From: Planobispora rosea
GTDB lineage: Bacteria > Actinomycetota > Actinomycetes > Streptosporangiales > Streptosporangiaceae
DNA length: 64,000 nt
NCBI RefSeq assembly: GCF_014648175.1
Contig: NZ_BMQP01000034.1
Coordinates: 1 to 64,000, forward strand
Direction: 5' to 3'
Of this stretch, positions 47,097 through 56,062 are shown piece by piece; the first letter of the stretch is position 1; the number at the start of each line of letters is the position of its first letter. Both the position numbers and the translations under genes were made by a program. The notes under the pieces were generated by a model, which ran no database searches, was not told the DNA's origin, and saw nothing but the letters and a program-made list of their open reading frames with translations.

Positions 47097-47626
47097 CGTC
47101 TTCCCTGGGACGGCGGCGACGCCGGCGTGTCGTCGGCCTCGTCGATGGCGCGGAACAGCTCGGCGCGGACCTCCTGCAGGTCGGGGATGTCCCGCAGGAC
47201 GATCCGGCCGTGATCACCGGCCGACTCGACGACGAGTGTGCCGCAGCCGAGGATCCGCTCCAGCAGGGTCTGGTCGGCGCTGACCGTGTTGACCTTGCTC
47301 ATCGGGATGTCGTCGTGGGAGGTGCTCAGCACGCCCGTGCTGATCGTGAACCGGTGCGAGGTCAGGACGTACATGGTGGCGCGCCACTGCAGGTACGGCA
47401 CGAGCGACCACACCAGCAGCAGCCCGACGGCGATCACGGCCACCGCGGCGCGCGCGTACCCCTCGTAGGGGAAGGCGGGCATGAGGAACATCGCGGCGAC
47501 GGACACCGCGATGATGACGAGCAACGCCAGGAGGGGGACGACGAGGCGCTTCCAGTGGGGGTGAAACGACCGGATGCGCCGCTCCCCCTCCGTCAGGTGG
47601 TGATCGGGGAGACCCATGGGGCACAT
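47093..47626 (-). CDS. bacterial PH-domain membrane protein
   Basis: 177 residues: two transmembrane helices (VVPLLALLVIIAVSVAAMFLMP; AAVAVIAVGLLLVWSLVPYL) followed by a bacterial pleckstrin-like domain (TMYVLTSHRFTISTGVLSTSHDDIPMSKVNTVSADQ; LVVESAGDHGRIVLRDIPD), as in YdbS/YdbT proteins. It could tether or modulate the cyclase whose gene overlaps it by four bases; that link is inference. The first ATG is at 47626, a second three codons on. Confidence 0.88.
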   Translation of the reverse strand: MCPMGLPDHHLTEGERRIRSFHPHWKRLVVPLLALLVIIAVSVAAMFLMPAFPYEGYARAAVAVIAVGLLLVWSLVPYLQWRATMYVLTSHRFTISTGVLSTSHDDIPMSKVNTVSADQTLLERILGCGTLVVESAGDHGRIVLRDIPDLQEVRAELFRAIDEADDTPASPPSQGRR

Positions 47627-47674
47627 CGTGGCACGACCACGCGTCCTCCGTCAGGAGCCGTCCGCGCGTCCCCG

Positions 47675-48499
47675 TCAGGAGCCGTCCGGGCGGACGTGCA
47701 CGACGTCACCCGCGCTGAGCGTGTGCTCCCGCCCGCCGGCCTCCACCATCAGGTGCCCCGAGGGATCGACGCCGGTGGCCAGGCCGTTGAGCACGCGTTC
47801 GCCGGGCAGCTCCACCCGGACACGCCGTCCGACCGTCCCGCTGGCCGCGAGGTAGGCGGCCCGCAGCCCGCAGGCGTCCGCGTCGCCGTCCGCCTCCGAC
47901 CACTCGCGGTAGTGCGTCTCGACCTCCCGCAGCACCGCCCGCAGGAGGGGGTCGCGGTCGGTGCAGGCGGCCTTCTCGACGGCGAGCGAGGTGGCGGTGG
48001 GGACGGGCAGTTCGCCGGCGCGGAGGCTGACGTTGAGCCCGACGCCGACGATCACCGCGCTGTCCACCCGCTCGGCGAGCACCCCGGCGAGCTTGCGCTC
48101 CCCGATCAGCAGGTCGTTGGGCCATTTCAGCCGGGCGTCCACCTCCGCCAATCGGCGCACCGCCGAGGCCGCGGCCAGACCGACGAGCAGCGGCAGCCAG
48201 CCCTGCCGCGCCGGTGGCGGATCGGGCCGGAGCAACATCGAGAACGTCAGCCCGGCGCGCGGCGGCGTGGACCAGGCCCGGCCGAGCCGGCCGCGCCCGG
48301 CGAACTGCGACTCCGCGACGACGACGGCTCCCTGCCGGGCGCCGTCACGTGCGGCCTGCGCGAGGTCGGCGTTCGTCGAACCGGTCCTGTCGACGACGGT
48401 GATGTCCGACCACAGGCCGCCGGGGCGCACCAGGGCGCGGTTGAGGGCCGCCTGGGAGAGCGGCGGGCGGTCGAGGTCGGTGAAGGGGGAGTCCAGCAC
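47675..48499 (-). CDS. birA: biotin-[acetyl-CoA-carboxylase] ligase
   Basis: 274 residues. Adenylates biotin and transfers it to carboxyl-carrier lysines. Catalytic domain: RTGSTNADLAQ, AESQFAGRGRLGRAWSTPPRAG (GRGRxGR biotinyl-AMP loop), LKWPNDLLIGERKLAGVL, VIVGVGLNVSL. The C-terminal SH3-like domain ends at HVRPDGS. There is no N-terminal helix-turn-helix, so it is a group I ligase that does not repress transcription. GTG 48499 sits almost on a GGAGG, so the exact start is uncertain. An acyl-CoA carboxylase gene starts at the right edge of the window. Confidence 0.92.
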   Translation of the reverse strand: MLDSPFTDLDRPPLSQAALNRALVRPGGLWSDITVVDRTGSTNADLAQAARDGARQGAVVVAESQFAGRGRLGRAWSTPPRAGLTFSMLLRPDPPPARQGWLPLLVGLAAASAVRRLAEVDARLKWPNDLLIGERKLAGVLAERVDSAVIVGVGLNVSLRAGELPVPTATSLAVEKAACTDRDPLLRAVLREVETHYREWSEADGDADACGLRAAYLAASGTVGRRVRVELPGERVLNGLATGVDPSGHLMVEAGGREHTLSAGDVVHVRPDGS

Positions 48500-48634
48500 C
48501 CCTCCATCTTCCCTCCCCTTACGACCTGTTGCCCCACAAACAGGGCGATGACCAGCGAATACCGCGATCACCGATTGAGCCGATAGAGGCGTTCCGGCTA
48601 TCCGCATCCCCCGGAGGGGGGTGAAAATGGACAC

Positions 48635-50869
48635 ATGAAGAGACGTCTCGACCCGCGCAACTGGGCCAGCTGGAAGCCCTTCGGGATCGGCGAGCGCAAG
48701 CCGAACAACTACCTGGAGCTGGTCAAGGCGTTCCGCTCGGTGAAGGGCAACCGCCGTTACGCCTGGCGGATCCTCACCCGGGGGACGTGCGACGGGTGCG
48801 CGCTGGGCACCAAGGGCATGCGCGACTGGACCATGGACGAGATCCACCTGTGCAACATCCGGCTCCGGCTCCTGCCGCTGAACACGATGCCCGCCCTGGA
48901 CGTCTCCCTGCTGAAGGACGTCTCCGCCCTGGCGGGCCGCAGGAGCGCGCAGCTGCGCGACCTCGGGCGGCTGCCGTACCCGATGCTGCGCCGCGCGGGT
49001 GAGCCCGGGTTCACCCGGATCGGCTGGGAGGAGGCCCTGGAGCTGGCCGCGCCGCACCTGCGCGGGTCCCGGCTCGGGGTCTACCTGACCAGCCGGGGCG
49101 TGCCGAACGAGAACTACTTCGCCGCGCAGAAGGCGGTCCGGGCGCTGGGCGTCAACTCCGTGGACAACGCGGCCCGCATCTGCCACTCCCCCTCGACCGT
49201 CGCGCTGAAGGAGACCATCGGCGCCGCCGCGACGACCTGTTCCTACACCGACTGGATCGGCTCGGACCTGATCGTGTTCATCGGGTCCAACCCGTCGAAC
49301 AACCAGCCGGTCGCGATGAAGTACCTCTACCACGCCAAGAAGGCCGGGACCCGGATCGCGATGGTCAACGCCTACCGCGAGCCCGGCATGGACAAGTACT
49401 GGGTGCCGTCCAACGCCGAGTCCGCGCTCTTCGGCACGAAGATCACCGATCACTTCTTCGGCGTGAACGTCGGCGGCGACATCGGGTTCCTCAACGGCGT
49501 GCTCAAGCACCTGATCGAGAACGACTGGGTGGACGAGGCCTGGGTGGAGGAGCACACGACGGGCTTCGACGCCGTACGGCGGGAGCTGGCCGGGCAGTCG
49601 TGGGAGGCGCTGGAGGCGCTGTCCGGGGCGAGCCGGGAGCAGATGTTCGAGCTGGCCAGGCTGCTGGGCGAGGCGCGCTCGGCGGTGCTGGTGTGGTCGA
49701 TGGGCATCACCCAGCACACCTACGGCGAGGACAACGTCCGCTCGATCGTGAACCTGGCGCTGGCCCGGGGCTTCGTCGGCCGTGACAAGTGCGGCCTGAT
49801 GCCGATCCGCGGGCACAGCGGCGTGCAGGGCGGCGCCGAGATGGGCGCCTACGCCACCGGCCTGCCCGGCGGCCTGCCGGTCACCGAGGAGAACGCCCGC
49901 AGGTTCGGTGAGCTGTGGGGCTTCGAGGTGCCCACCGCCCCCGGCCTGACCGCGACCGACATGATCGACGCGGCCCACGGCGGGGAGCTGGACGTCCTGG
50001 TCTCCAGCGGCGGCAACTTCCTGGAGGTCCTGCCGGATCCGGACTACTGCCGCGAGGCCCTGTCCCGGCTGAAGCTCCGCGTGCACATCGACATCGTCCT
50101 GTCCTCGCAGATGCTGGTGCCCGCGGAGGGTCCCGACGGCTCCGGGGGCGACGTCCTGCTGCTGCCCGCCCAGACCCGCTACGAGATGGCCGGGGGCGTC
50201 ACCGAGACCACCACCGAGCGGCGCATCATCCTCTCCCCTGAGATCCCCGGTCCCCGGATCGGCGAGGCCCGGCCCGAGTGGCAGATCTTCACCGAGCTGG
50301 CCGCCCGCGCCCGGCCGGAACTGGCCGACCGGCTCCGCTACGCGGGAACCGCCGAGATCCGCGCGGACATCGAGCGGGCGGTCCCGTTCTACGAGGGGAT
50401 CTCCCGGCTCTCGGGGTTCGGGGACAACGTCCAGTACGGCGGGCGGCACCTGTGCCCGGACGGCCGTTTCCCCACCGCCGACGGCCTGGGGCGGTTCTCG
50501 CCGGTCCCGCTGCCCGTCCTGGAGCGCCCGGACGGGGCCTTCATGGTCGCCACCCGGCGCGGCAAGCAGTTCAACAGCATGGTCCACGAGCGCCGCGACG
50601 GCTTCAACGGCGCCACCCGCGAGGCCGTGCTGATGAGCGCGCACGACGCCGACCGCCTCGGACTGCCCGACGGCACCCCGGTGGAGCTGCGCTCGGTCAC
50701 CGGCGACCGCGCCTTCCGCGGCCGGGTGCTGCGCGCCCCGCTGACCCCGGGCAACCTGCAGATCCACTGGCCCGAGGGCAACGTCCTGCTCGACGCCGGC
50801 CGCCGTTCCCCGGCCGCGCGCATCCCCGACTACAACGCCCTGGTCACGATCACGAGACTGCCCTCATGA
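48635..50869 (+). CDS. FdhF/YdeP-family molybdopterin oxidoreductase
   Basis: A 744-residue bis-MGD molybdoenzyme related to formate dehydrogenase H. The N-terminal iron-sulphur region has only three Cys (TCDGCALG, then Cys73), one short of a usual four-Cys cluster. Mo is probably bound by Cys183 in ARICHSPSTVAL, where formate dehydrogenases have Cys or Sec. MGD-binding: VFIGSNPSNNQPVAM, GHSGVQGGAEMG, and the C-terminal QFNSMVHERRDGFNGATREAVLM. YdeP-type proteins are linked to acid resistance in enterics; the electron acceptor is unknown. Overlaps fdhD (ATGA). Confidence 0.9.
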   Translation: MKRRLDPRNWASWKPFGIGERKPNNYLELVKAFRSVKGNRRYAWRILTRGTCDGCALGTKGMRDWTMDEIHLCNIRLRLLPLNTMPALDVSLLKDVSALAGRRSAQLRDLGRLPYPMLRRAGEPGFTRIGWEEALELAAPHLRGSRLGVYLTSRGVPNENYFAAQKAVRALGVNSVDNAARICHSPSTVALKETIGAAATTCSYTDWIGSDLIVFIGSNPSNNQPVAMKYLYHAKKAGTRIAMVNAYREPGMDKYWVPSNAESALFGTKITDHFFGVNVGGDIGFLNGVLKHLIENDWVDEAWVEEHTTGFDAVRRELAGQSWEALEALSGASREQMFELARLLGEARSAVLVWSMGITQHTYGEDNVRSIVNLALARGFVGRDKCGLMPIRGHSGVQGGAEMGAYATGLPGGLPVTEENARRFGELWGFEVPTAPGLTATDMIDAAHGGELDVLVSSGGNFLEVLPDPDYCREALSRLKLRVHIDIVLSSQMLVPAEGPDGSGGDVLLLPAQTRYEMAGGVTETTTERRIILSPEIPGPRIGEARPEWQIFTELAARARPELADRLRYAGTAEIRADIERAVPFYEGISRLSGFGDNVQYGGRHLCPDGRFPTADGLGRFSPVPLPVLERPDGAFMVATRRGKQFNSMVHERRDGFNGATREAVLMSAHDADRLGLPDGTPVELRSVTGDRAFRGRVLRAPLTPGNLQIHWPEGNVLLDAGRRSPAARIPDYNALVTITRLPS

Positions 50870-51774
50870 CCGCCGGCCCCTCGGACCCTCCTCCCTCGCG
50901 TCCGCGCCCCGTTCCCGGAACGCCCGCGGAGGGGGTCCGGCGGCCGGGACCGGTCAGCCGGATCCGGATCCGGGAGTTCTCCGGCGGGGCCGTCCGGGAC
51001 CGCCGGGACGACCTGGCCACCGAGGAGCCTCTGGAGATCCGGATCCAGGCGGGCGGCGGGCGCCGTACCGTCGCGATCACCATGCGGACTCCGGGGCACG
51101 ACACCGAGCTGGCGGCCGGGTTCCTGCACGGCGAGGGCGTCGCGGCGCCCGGCTCCATCGCGTCCATCTCCTACTGCACGGACGAGGAGGTGCCGCCCGA
51201 GGCGCGCCACAACACGATCACCGTACGGCTGCGCGGCGATCGCCTGCCCGACCTGCCCGCCCTCGACCGGCACTTCGTGACCTCCAGCGCCTGCGGCGTC
51301 TGCGGCACCGCGAGCCTGGACGCCCTGCGCGAGCGGTGCCTCGCGCCGCTCGCGCAGGACGGCCCGGCGGTCTCCCCCGAGATCCTGTACGGCCTGCCGG
51401 ACGCCCTCAGGAGCGCCCAGGGCGTGTTCGGCCGGACCGGCGGCCTGCACGCGGCCGGGCTGTTCACCCCGGACGGCGCGCTGATGGCGCTCCGCGAGGA
51501 CGTGGGACGGCACAACGCGGTGGACAAGCTGACCGGCTGGGCGCTGCTGGGCGAGCGGCTCCCGCTGGCCGGGCACATCCTCATGGTCAGCGGCCGGACC
51601 AGCTACGAGATCATGCAGAAGGCCCTGGCCGCGGGCGTGCCGGTGGTCTGCGCGGTCTCCGCGCCCTCCTCGCTGGCGGTGGATCTGGCCAGGGAGTTCG
51701 GCATGACGCTGGTCGGTTTCCTGCGCGGCGAGCGCTTCAACGTCTACGCCGGAGCGCACCGCATCGAGTCATGA
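50866..51774 (+). CDS. fdhD: formate dehydrogenase accessory sulfurtransferase FdhD
   Basis: 302 residues. FdhD passes sulphur to the Mo-bisMGD cofactor before insertion in formate dehydrogenases. Visible: EEPLEIRI, ITMRTPGHDTELAAGFLHGEG, the sulphur-carrying CxxC at 143-146 in SSACGVCGTASL, ALREDVGRHNAVDKLTG and MVSGRTSYEIMQKA. The first 30 residues are a Pro/Arg-rich tail absent from many homologues. It is translationally coupled to the molybdoenzyme gene, implying that this enzyme needs a sulphurated cofactor. Confidence 0.95.
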   Translation: MTAGPSDPPPSRPRPVPGTPAEGVRRPGPVSRIRIREFSGGAVRDRRDDLATEEPLEIRIQAGGGRRTVAITMRTPGHDTELAAGFLHGEGVAAPGSIASISYCTDEEVPPEARHNTITVRLRGDRLPDLPALDRHFVTSSACGVCGTASLDALRERCLAPLAQDGPAVSPEILYGLPDALRSAQGVFGRTGGLHAAGLFTPDGALMALREDVGRHNAVDKLTGWALLGERLPLAGHILMVSGRTSYEIMQKALAAGVPVVCAVSAPSSLAVDLAREFGMTLVGFLRGERFNVYAGAHRIES

Positions 51775-51841
51775 TCCCCTTCACGCCCGCCGGCGCTCCA
51801 GACTTGTCCGTGACCGCGCGATCCGCATAGGGAAACCGTAG

Positions 51842-51888
51842 TGGAATAAATCGTTCCGTTCTGATACTATCGGAACAGATCATTCCGA
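51842..51888 (+). promoter_or_regulatory. operator-promoter of the epoxide hydrolase gene
   Basis: The -10 TACTAT (51865-51870) lies between inverted half-sites GTTCCGTTCTG and CGGAACAGATC. TGGAAT (51842-51847) is the -35 at 17 bp. The whole 47-bp block is almost the same as the block before the exporter gene at 53237. Confidence 0.65.
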
Positions 51889-51913
51889 TCCGATGATCGC
51901 AGAGGAGAACGCC

Positions 51914-53080
51914 GTGAGCACCGAGATCCGTCCCTTCCGCATCGAGATCCCCCAGACCGACCTCGACGACCTCCAGGACCGGCTGGCCCGCACCCGGTGG
52001 GCCGAGGAGCTGCCGGCCGGGCCCGACGAGAAGAAGGAACAGCCCGGCCCGGTCCCGCCGGGCTGGGAGTACGGCGTCCCGGTCGCCTACGTCAGGCGGC
52101 TCGTCGAGCGCTGGCGCACCGGCTACGACTGGCGCGCCTGGGAAGCGAAGATCAACGCTCACCCGCAGTTCGTCACCGAGATCGACGGCCAGACCGTGCA
52201 CTTCCTGCACGTCCGCTCCCCCGAGTCCGACGCCACGCCGCTGATCCTCACCCACGGCTGGCCCAACACGATCGTCGAGTACCTGGACCTGATCGGCCCT
52301 CTCACCGACCCCCGCTCGCACGGCGGCGACCCGGCCGACGCCTTCCACGTGGTCATCCCGTCCATCCCCGGCTTCGGCTTCTCCGGGCACACCCGGGAGC
52401 GGGGCTGGGACCGCTACCGCGTCGCCCGCGCCTGGGCCGAGCTCATGCGGCGGCTGGGCTACGAGCGCTACGGCACGCACGGCAACGACGCGGGCGCGCT
52501 GATCTCCCCCGAGGTCGGGCGCGTCGATCCGGATCACGTGATCGGCGTGCACGTGAACCAGATCTTCTCGTTCCCCTCCGGGGATCCGGCCGAGTTCGAG
52601 GGCCTGTCGGGCGAGGAGATGGAGAAGCTGGCCTTCCTCCAGTCGTTCAACACCGAGATGTCGGCCTACGCCCAGCTCCAGGCGACCAAGCCGCAGAACC
52701 TGGCGCACGCCCTGGCCGACTCGCCCGCGGGCCAGCTCGCCTGGATCGGCCAGCTGCTCGGGGAGGCGGTCGATCCGGACGTGGTCCTCACCAACGCCAC
52801 GATCTACTGGATGACCAACACCGCCGCGTCCTCGGCCCGCCTCTACTACGAGGACCAGCACTCCGAGCAGCACCCCGGCGGGCCGACCACCGTCCCGATC
52901 GGCCTGGCCGCCTTCGCTCACGACTTCACGCCGGTACGGCGCTTCGCCGAGCGCGACCACCGCAACATCGTCTCCTGGAACGAGTTCGAGCGCGGCAGCC
53001 ACTGGGCCGCCCACGACGCCCCCGACCTCCTCGTCGGCGACCTCCGCCAGTTCTTCCGCGGTCTCCGCACCTCCCGCTGA
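51914..53080 (+). CDS. epoxide hydrolase (EHN-type alpha/beta hydrolase)
   Basis: 388 residues. The N-terminal EHN domain (FRIEIPQTDLDDLQDRLARTRW, about 1-110) is typical of microsomal/juvenile-hormone-type epoxide hydrolases. The hydrolase core has the oxyanion HGWPNTIVEYLD, nucleophile Asp192 in GTHGNDAGALIS, and the catalytic His region GSHWAAHDAPDLL. It opens epoxides to diols via a covalent ester; the substrate is unknown. GTG 51914 has GGAG six bases upstream; ATG 51893 is less likely. The gene shares its operator with the exporter that follows, suggesting a detoxification pair. Confidence 0.9.
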   Translation: MSTEIRPFRIEIPQTDLDDLQDRLARTRWAEELPAGPDEKKEQPGPVPPGWEYGVPVAYVRRLVERWRTGYDWRAWEAKINAHPQFVTEIDGQTVHFLHVRSPESDATPLILTHGWPNTIVEYLDLIGPLTDPRSHGGDPADAFHVVIPSIPGFGFSGHTRERGWDRYRVARAWAELMRRLGYERYGTHGNDAGALISPEVGRVDPDHVIGVHVNQIFSFPSGDPAEFEGLSGEEMEKLAFLQSFNTEMSAYAQLQATKPQNLAHALADSPAGQLAWIGQLLGEAVDPDVVLTNATIYWMTNTAASSARLYYEDQHSEQHPGGPTTVPIGLAAFAHDFTPVRRFAERDHRNIVSWNEFERGSHWAAHDAPDLLVGDLRQFFRGLRTSR

Positions 53081-53139
53081 TCCGGTTCTCCCCCCGCCGT
53101 ACCGGCACCCGCCGAAGGTCCCGGTGCGGCGGAGCCATG

Positions 53140-53207
53140 TCCGGCCCGGGGAATCACGTCCGGCCCGGGGAGTCACGCCCGGCCCGGGGAGTCACGTCCG
53201 GCCCGGC
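53140..53207. repeat. 19-bp tandem repeats
   Basis: TCCGGCCCGGGGARTCACG repeats at 53140-53158, 53159-53177 and 53178-53196 with at most two differences, then a partial copy to 53207. They lie between the epoxide hydrolase stop and the exporter promoter; no terminator with a T-tract is present. Confidence 0.8.
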
Positions 53208-53236
53208 GCAAGCGGTCCATGATTCTTCTTTCATTA

Positions 53237-53283
53237 TGGAATGAAGCGTTCCGTTCTGTTAAAATCAGAACAGAACATTCCGA
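53237..53283 (+). promoter_or_regulatory. operator-promoter of the MFS exporter gene
   Basis: -35 TGGAAT (53237-53242), -10 TAAAAT (53260-53265), and an inverted repeat GTTCCGTTCTG ... CAGAACAGAAC around the -10, followed by ATTCCGATCCG. About 40 of 47 positions match the epoxide hydrolase promoter, including both half-sites. Confidence 0.7.
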
Positions 53284-53315
53284 TCCGGCGCTTCATCGTC
53301 CGAGGGACGCACATC

Positions 53316-54791
53316 ATGACCGTCACCGCTCCTTCCGCTCCGGTCCCCGCCACCGCACCCCCGGCGCCGGCCGGGCGGCACCCGCACCGCTGGCTGGGAC
53401 TCTTCGCCATCCTCGCCGCCGACCTGCTCAACCTCCTCGACTCGACCGTGGCCAACGTGGCCGCCCCGGTGATCCGCGCCGACCTCGGCGGCTCGCTCGC
53501 CACCCTGCAGTGGGTCGCCGCCGGATACACCCTGGCGATGGCCGTGGGCCTGCTCACCGGCGGGCGGCTCGGCGACATGTTCGGCCGCCGGCGGATGATG
53601 ATGACCGGCATCGCCGGGTTCCTCGTCACCTCGGCAGCGTGCGCGCTGGCCGTGTCACCGGAGATGCTGATCGGCGCCCGCGTCCTGCAGGGCGTGTTCG
53701 CCGCAATCATGGTGCCGCAGTCCTTCGGTCTCATCCGCGACCTTTTCGGAACCGAGGTCGGCAAGGCGTTCGCCGCCCTGGGGCCGGTCATCGGGATGGC
53801 CACGATCCTCGGACCGGTGGTCGCCGGGCTGCTCATCGAGGCCGACGTCCTCGGCACCGGCTGGCGCATGATCTTCCTGATCAATCTGCCGCTCGGCGCG
53901 TTCGCCCTGATCGTCGGCTGGAAGGTCCTGCCCGAGGCCGAGCCCGTCGCCCGCGGGCAGCGGCTCGACCTGATCGGCGCGCTGCTGGCCGCGACCGGCA
54001 TGTTCACGCTCGTCTACCCGCTGGTCCAGGGCCACGAGCTGGGCTGGCCCACCTGGTCACTGATCATGCTCGCCGGCTCGGTCCCGGTGTTCGCCGCCTT
54101 CGTCCGGCACCAGCTGCGCCGTACCCGCTCCGGCCGCACCCCGCTGGTCGAGCTGGGCGTGCTCGCCAGGCGCTCCTACACCTCCGGCGTGGCGTTCGCC
54201 GTGATCTTCTTCGGTGCGATCACCGGCTTCTCCCTCGCCGTCGGCCTGTTCCTCCAGCTCGGCCTGGGCTACACGCCGCTGGACGCCAGCCTGACGATGA
54301 TCTCCTGGGCCGCCGGCGCCTTCGTCGGCTCCATCTTCGGCGGCACCATGATGAACAGGCTCGGCCGGCACCTCCTGCACCTCGGCCTGGCCGTGATGGC
54401 CGCCGGGCTCGTCGGCCTCTACCTGGTCTTCTCCACCGCCGAGGCGGGCCTGGGCGGGTGGGACCTGGCCGCCCCGATGGTCGCCTTCGGGATCGGCATG
54501 GGCATGATCTTCGTCCCGCTGTTCGACATCATCCTGGCCGACCTCGACGAGCGTGAGATCGGCTCGGCCTCCGGCCTGGTGTCCTCCTTCGAGCAGCTCG
54601 GCGCCTCGCTCGGCGTCGCCGCCCTCGGCACCGTCTTCTTCGGTACGGTCGGCCACCACCCGCACCTGCACGGCTTCCTGGACGCCGCCGGGCTGGTCAC
54701 GCTGCTGACCGTCGGACTCACCTCGGCGGCCTTCGTCATCGGCTTCATGCTCCCCAGGAAGGCCCGCGAAGGCGCCTCCCCGGCGCACTGA
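53316..54791 (+). CDS. MFS drug exporter, DHA2 family
   Basis: 491 residues with 14 predicted transmembrane helices, the DHA2 number. Helix 1 has LNLLDSTVANVAAPVI with the proton-coupling Asp; loop 2-3 has the MFS motif A GGRLGDMFGRRRMM; motif C is in helix 5 (LGPVIGMATILGPVVAGLL). It probably exports hydrophobic toxic compounds by proton antiport. ATG 53316 has GAGGGA nine bases upstream; an ATG at 53241 lies inside the promoter and is rejected. The matching operator suggests co-induction with the epoxide hydrolase. Confidence 0.92.
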   Translation: MTVTAPSAPVPATAPPAPAGRHPHRWLGLFAILAADLLNLLDSTVANVAAPVIRADLGGSLATLQWVAAGYTLAMAVGLLTGGRLGDMFGRRRMMMTGIAGFLVTSAACALAVSPEMLIGARVLQGVFAAIMVPQSFGLIRDLFGTEVGKAFAALGPVIGMATILGPVVAGLLIEADVLGTGWRMIFLINLPLGAFALIVGWKVLPEAEPVARGQRLDLIGALLAATGMFTLVYPLVQGHELGWPTWSLIMLAGSVPVFAAFVRHQLRRTRSGRTPLVELGVLARRSYTSGVAFAVIFFGAITGFSLAVGLFLQLGLGYTPLDASLTMISWAAGAFVGSIFGGTMMNRLGRHLLHLGLAVMAAGLVGLYLVFSTAEAGLGGWDLAAPMVAFGIGMGMIFVPLFDIILADLDEREIGSASGLVSSFEQLGASLGVAALGTVFFGTVGHHPHLHGFLDAAGLVTLLTVGLTSAAFVIGFMLPRKAREGASPAH

Positions 54792-54802
54792 TCCGTCGCG
54801 GG

Positions 54803-54849
54803 ACGCCGTACGGCCCGCGCTTCCACCCGGAGCGCGGGCCGTACGGCGT
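54803..54849. terminator. bidirectional hairpin terminator
   Basis: A perfect 19-bp stem (54803-54821 with 54831-54849) and a nine-base loop between the convergent exporter and histidine kinase genes. It is the longest perfect stem found in the window. Confidence 0.8.
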
Positions 54850-54907
54850 GCGCGTGTCCTCCGCGTGCTCGCACGCCGGTCCGGATGATCGGATCCGGAC
54901 CGCCGGA

Positions 54908-56062
54908 TCAGGCCTCCGCCCGCGGCAGTTCCACCGCGATGCTGAGGCCCCCCTCCTCCCGGGGACTGGCGCTCACCGTGCCGCCGTGCGCCTCGGCGAC
55001 GACCCGGACGATCGACAATCCCAGGCCGCTGCCGCGCTCCGAGTGCAATCGGTCGCCGTGGAGCCGCCGGAACGGCTCGAAGATCGAGTCGATCTCGTAG
55101 GCCGGGACGGGCAGCCCGGTGTTGGCCACCACCAGCTCCACCCGGTCGGCCCGCTGCCGGGTGGACACCCAGACCTGGCCCCCGGCGTGGTTGTGCCGGA
55201 TCGCGTTCTCCACGAGGTTCTGCGCGAGTCGCTCGACCAGCACCGGCTCGCCCTCGGTCGGCGCGGGGTCCAGCAGCCGGTGGATGGTCACCTCCCGGTC
55301 CCCCGCCTCCTCCGCGGCCAGGTCGAGTACGTGCTCGACCACGTCGGTCAGGTCGAAGGGCCGCCGGTCCAGTACGGTCCGCTCGCCCTCGGCCAGCGCC
55401 AGCAGGCCGTCGATCAGCCGCTCGTGCCGGGTGTTGACCAGCAGCAGGGACTCGCCGAGCCGTTTGACGTCCTCGGTCGCGTCGGGCCGCCGCACCGCCA
55501 CGTCCACCAGGGTGCGGTTGATGGTGAGCGGGGTGCGCAGCTCGTGGGAGGCGTTGGCGATGAAGCGCCGCTGGCCGTCGAAGGAGCGGGCCAGGCGGCC
55601 GAGGATGGTATCGACGACGCCGGCGAGCTCCTTGAGCTCCGCGTCCGGCCCGTCATGGTCGATGCGCCCGGACAGGTCGTGGCTCTCGGCGACGCGCCGC
55701 GCGCCCGCGGTCATCGAGCGGACGGGGCGGAGCGTCCATCCGGCGGCCCGCCAGCCGACCCCGGCCGCGATCCCGCTGGTCACCAGGAGCGCGACGCCGC
55801 CCACCATGAGCACGTTCTTGATCGCGTCAGCCTGGTAGACGCGCCTGACCTGCGCGACCCGCTGCTGGGCGACGTAGTACTCCCGCTCCCAGGGCGAGTA
55901 GTGATTTCCTCCCGCCTGGATCCACTGGGGCTGCCGGAGCCCGTCCCGGGGTTCCAGGCTCTGCCGGACGATCACGGCGACGACCACCAGCAGGAGCGCG
56001 CCGACGAGGAGGAAGATCCCGCCGCAGGCCACCGCCGCGCGGAGACGGACACTGCGCTTCAC
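54908..56062 (-). CDS. sensor histidine kinase
   Basis: 384 residues. Helix 1 at about 8-30 (AAVACGGIFLLVGALLLVVVAVI), a sensor loop of about 60 residues rich in Gln/Tyr/Arg, helix 2 (VLMVGGVALLVTSGIAAGVGW), HAMP, H-box FIANASHELRTPLTI, N-box NLVENAIRHNHAGGQVWV, and G2 SERGSGLGLSIVRVVAEAHGG. The G1 box is reduced (VANTGLPVPAYEI), with no DxGxG, as in several actinobacterial CutS-type kinases. GTG 56062 overlaps the regulator stop as GTGA. The stimulus is unknown. Confidence 0.92.
   Translation of the reverse strand: MKRSVRLRAAVACGGIFLLVGALLLVVVAVIVRQSLEPRDGLRQPQWIQAGGNHYSPWEREYYVAQQRVAQVRRVYQADAIKNVLMVGGVALLVTSGIAAGVGWRAAGWTLRPVRSMTAGARRVAESHDLSGRIDHDGPDAELKELAGVVDTILGRLARSFDGQRRFIANASHELRTPLTINRTLVDVAVRRPDATEDVKRLGESLLLVNTRHERLIDGLLALAEGERTVLDRRPFDLTDVVEHVLDLAAEEAGDREVTIHRLLDPAPTEGEPVLVERLAQNLVENAIRHNHAGGQVWVSTRQRADRVELVVANTGLPVPAYEIDSIFEPFRRLHGDRLHSERGSGLGLSIVRVVAEAHGGTVSASPREEGGLSIAVELPRAEA

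Noticed and set aside
47675..50767. 1030-codon frame apparently fusing birA to a long N-terminal extension
   Set aside because: The extension is antisense to the molybdoenzyme gene; birA homology starts at about 48499.
53241..53315. Upstream ATG start for the MFS exporter
   Set aside because: It lies between the -35 and -10 of the shared promoter, so it would not be on the transcript; ATG 53316 has a ribosome binding site.
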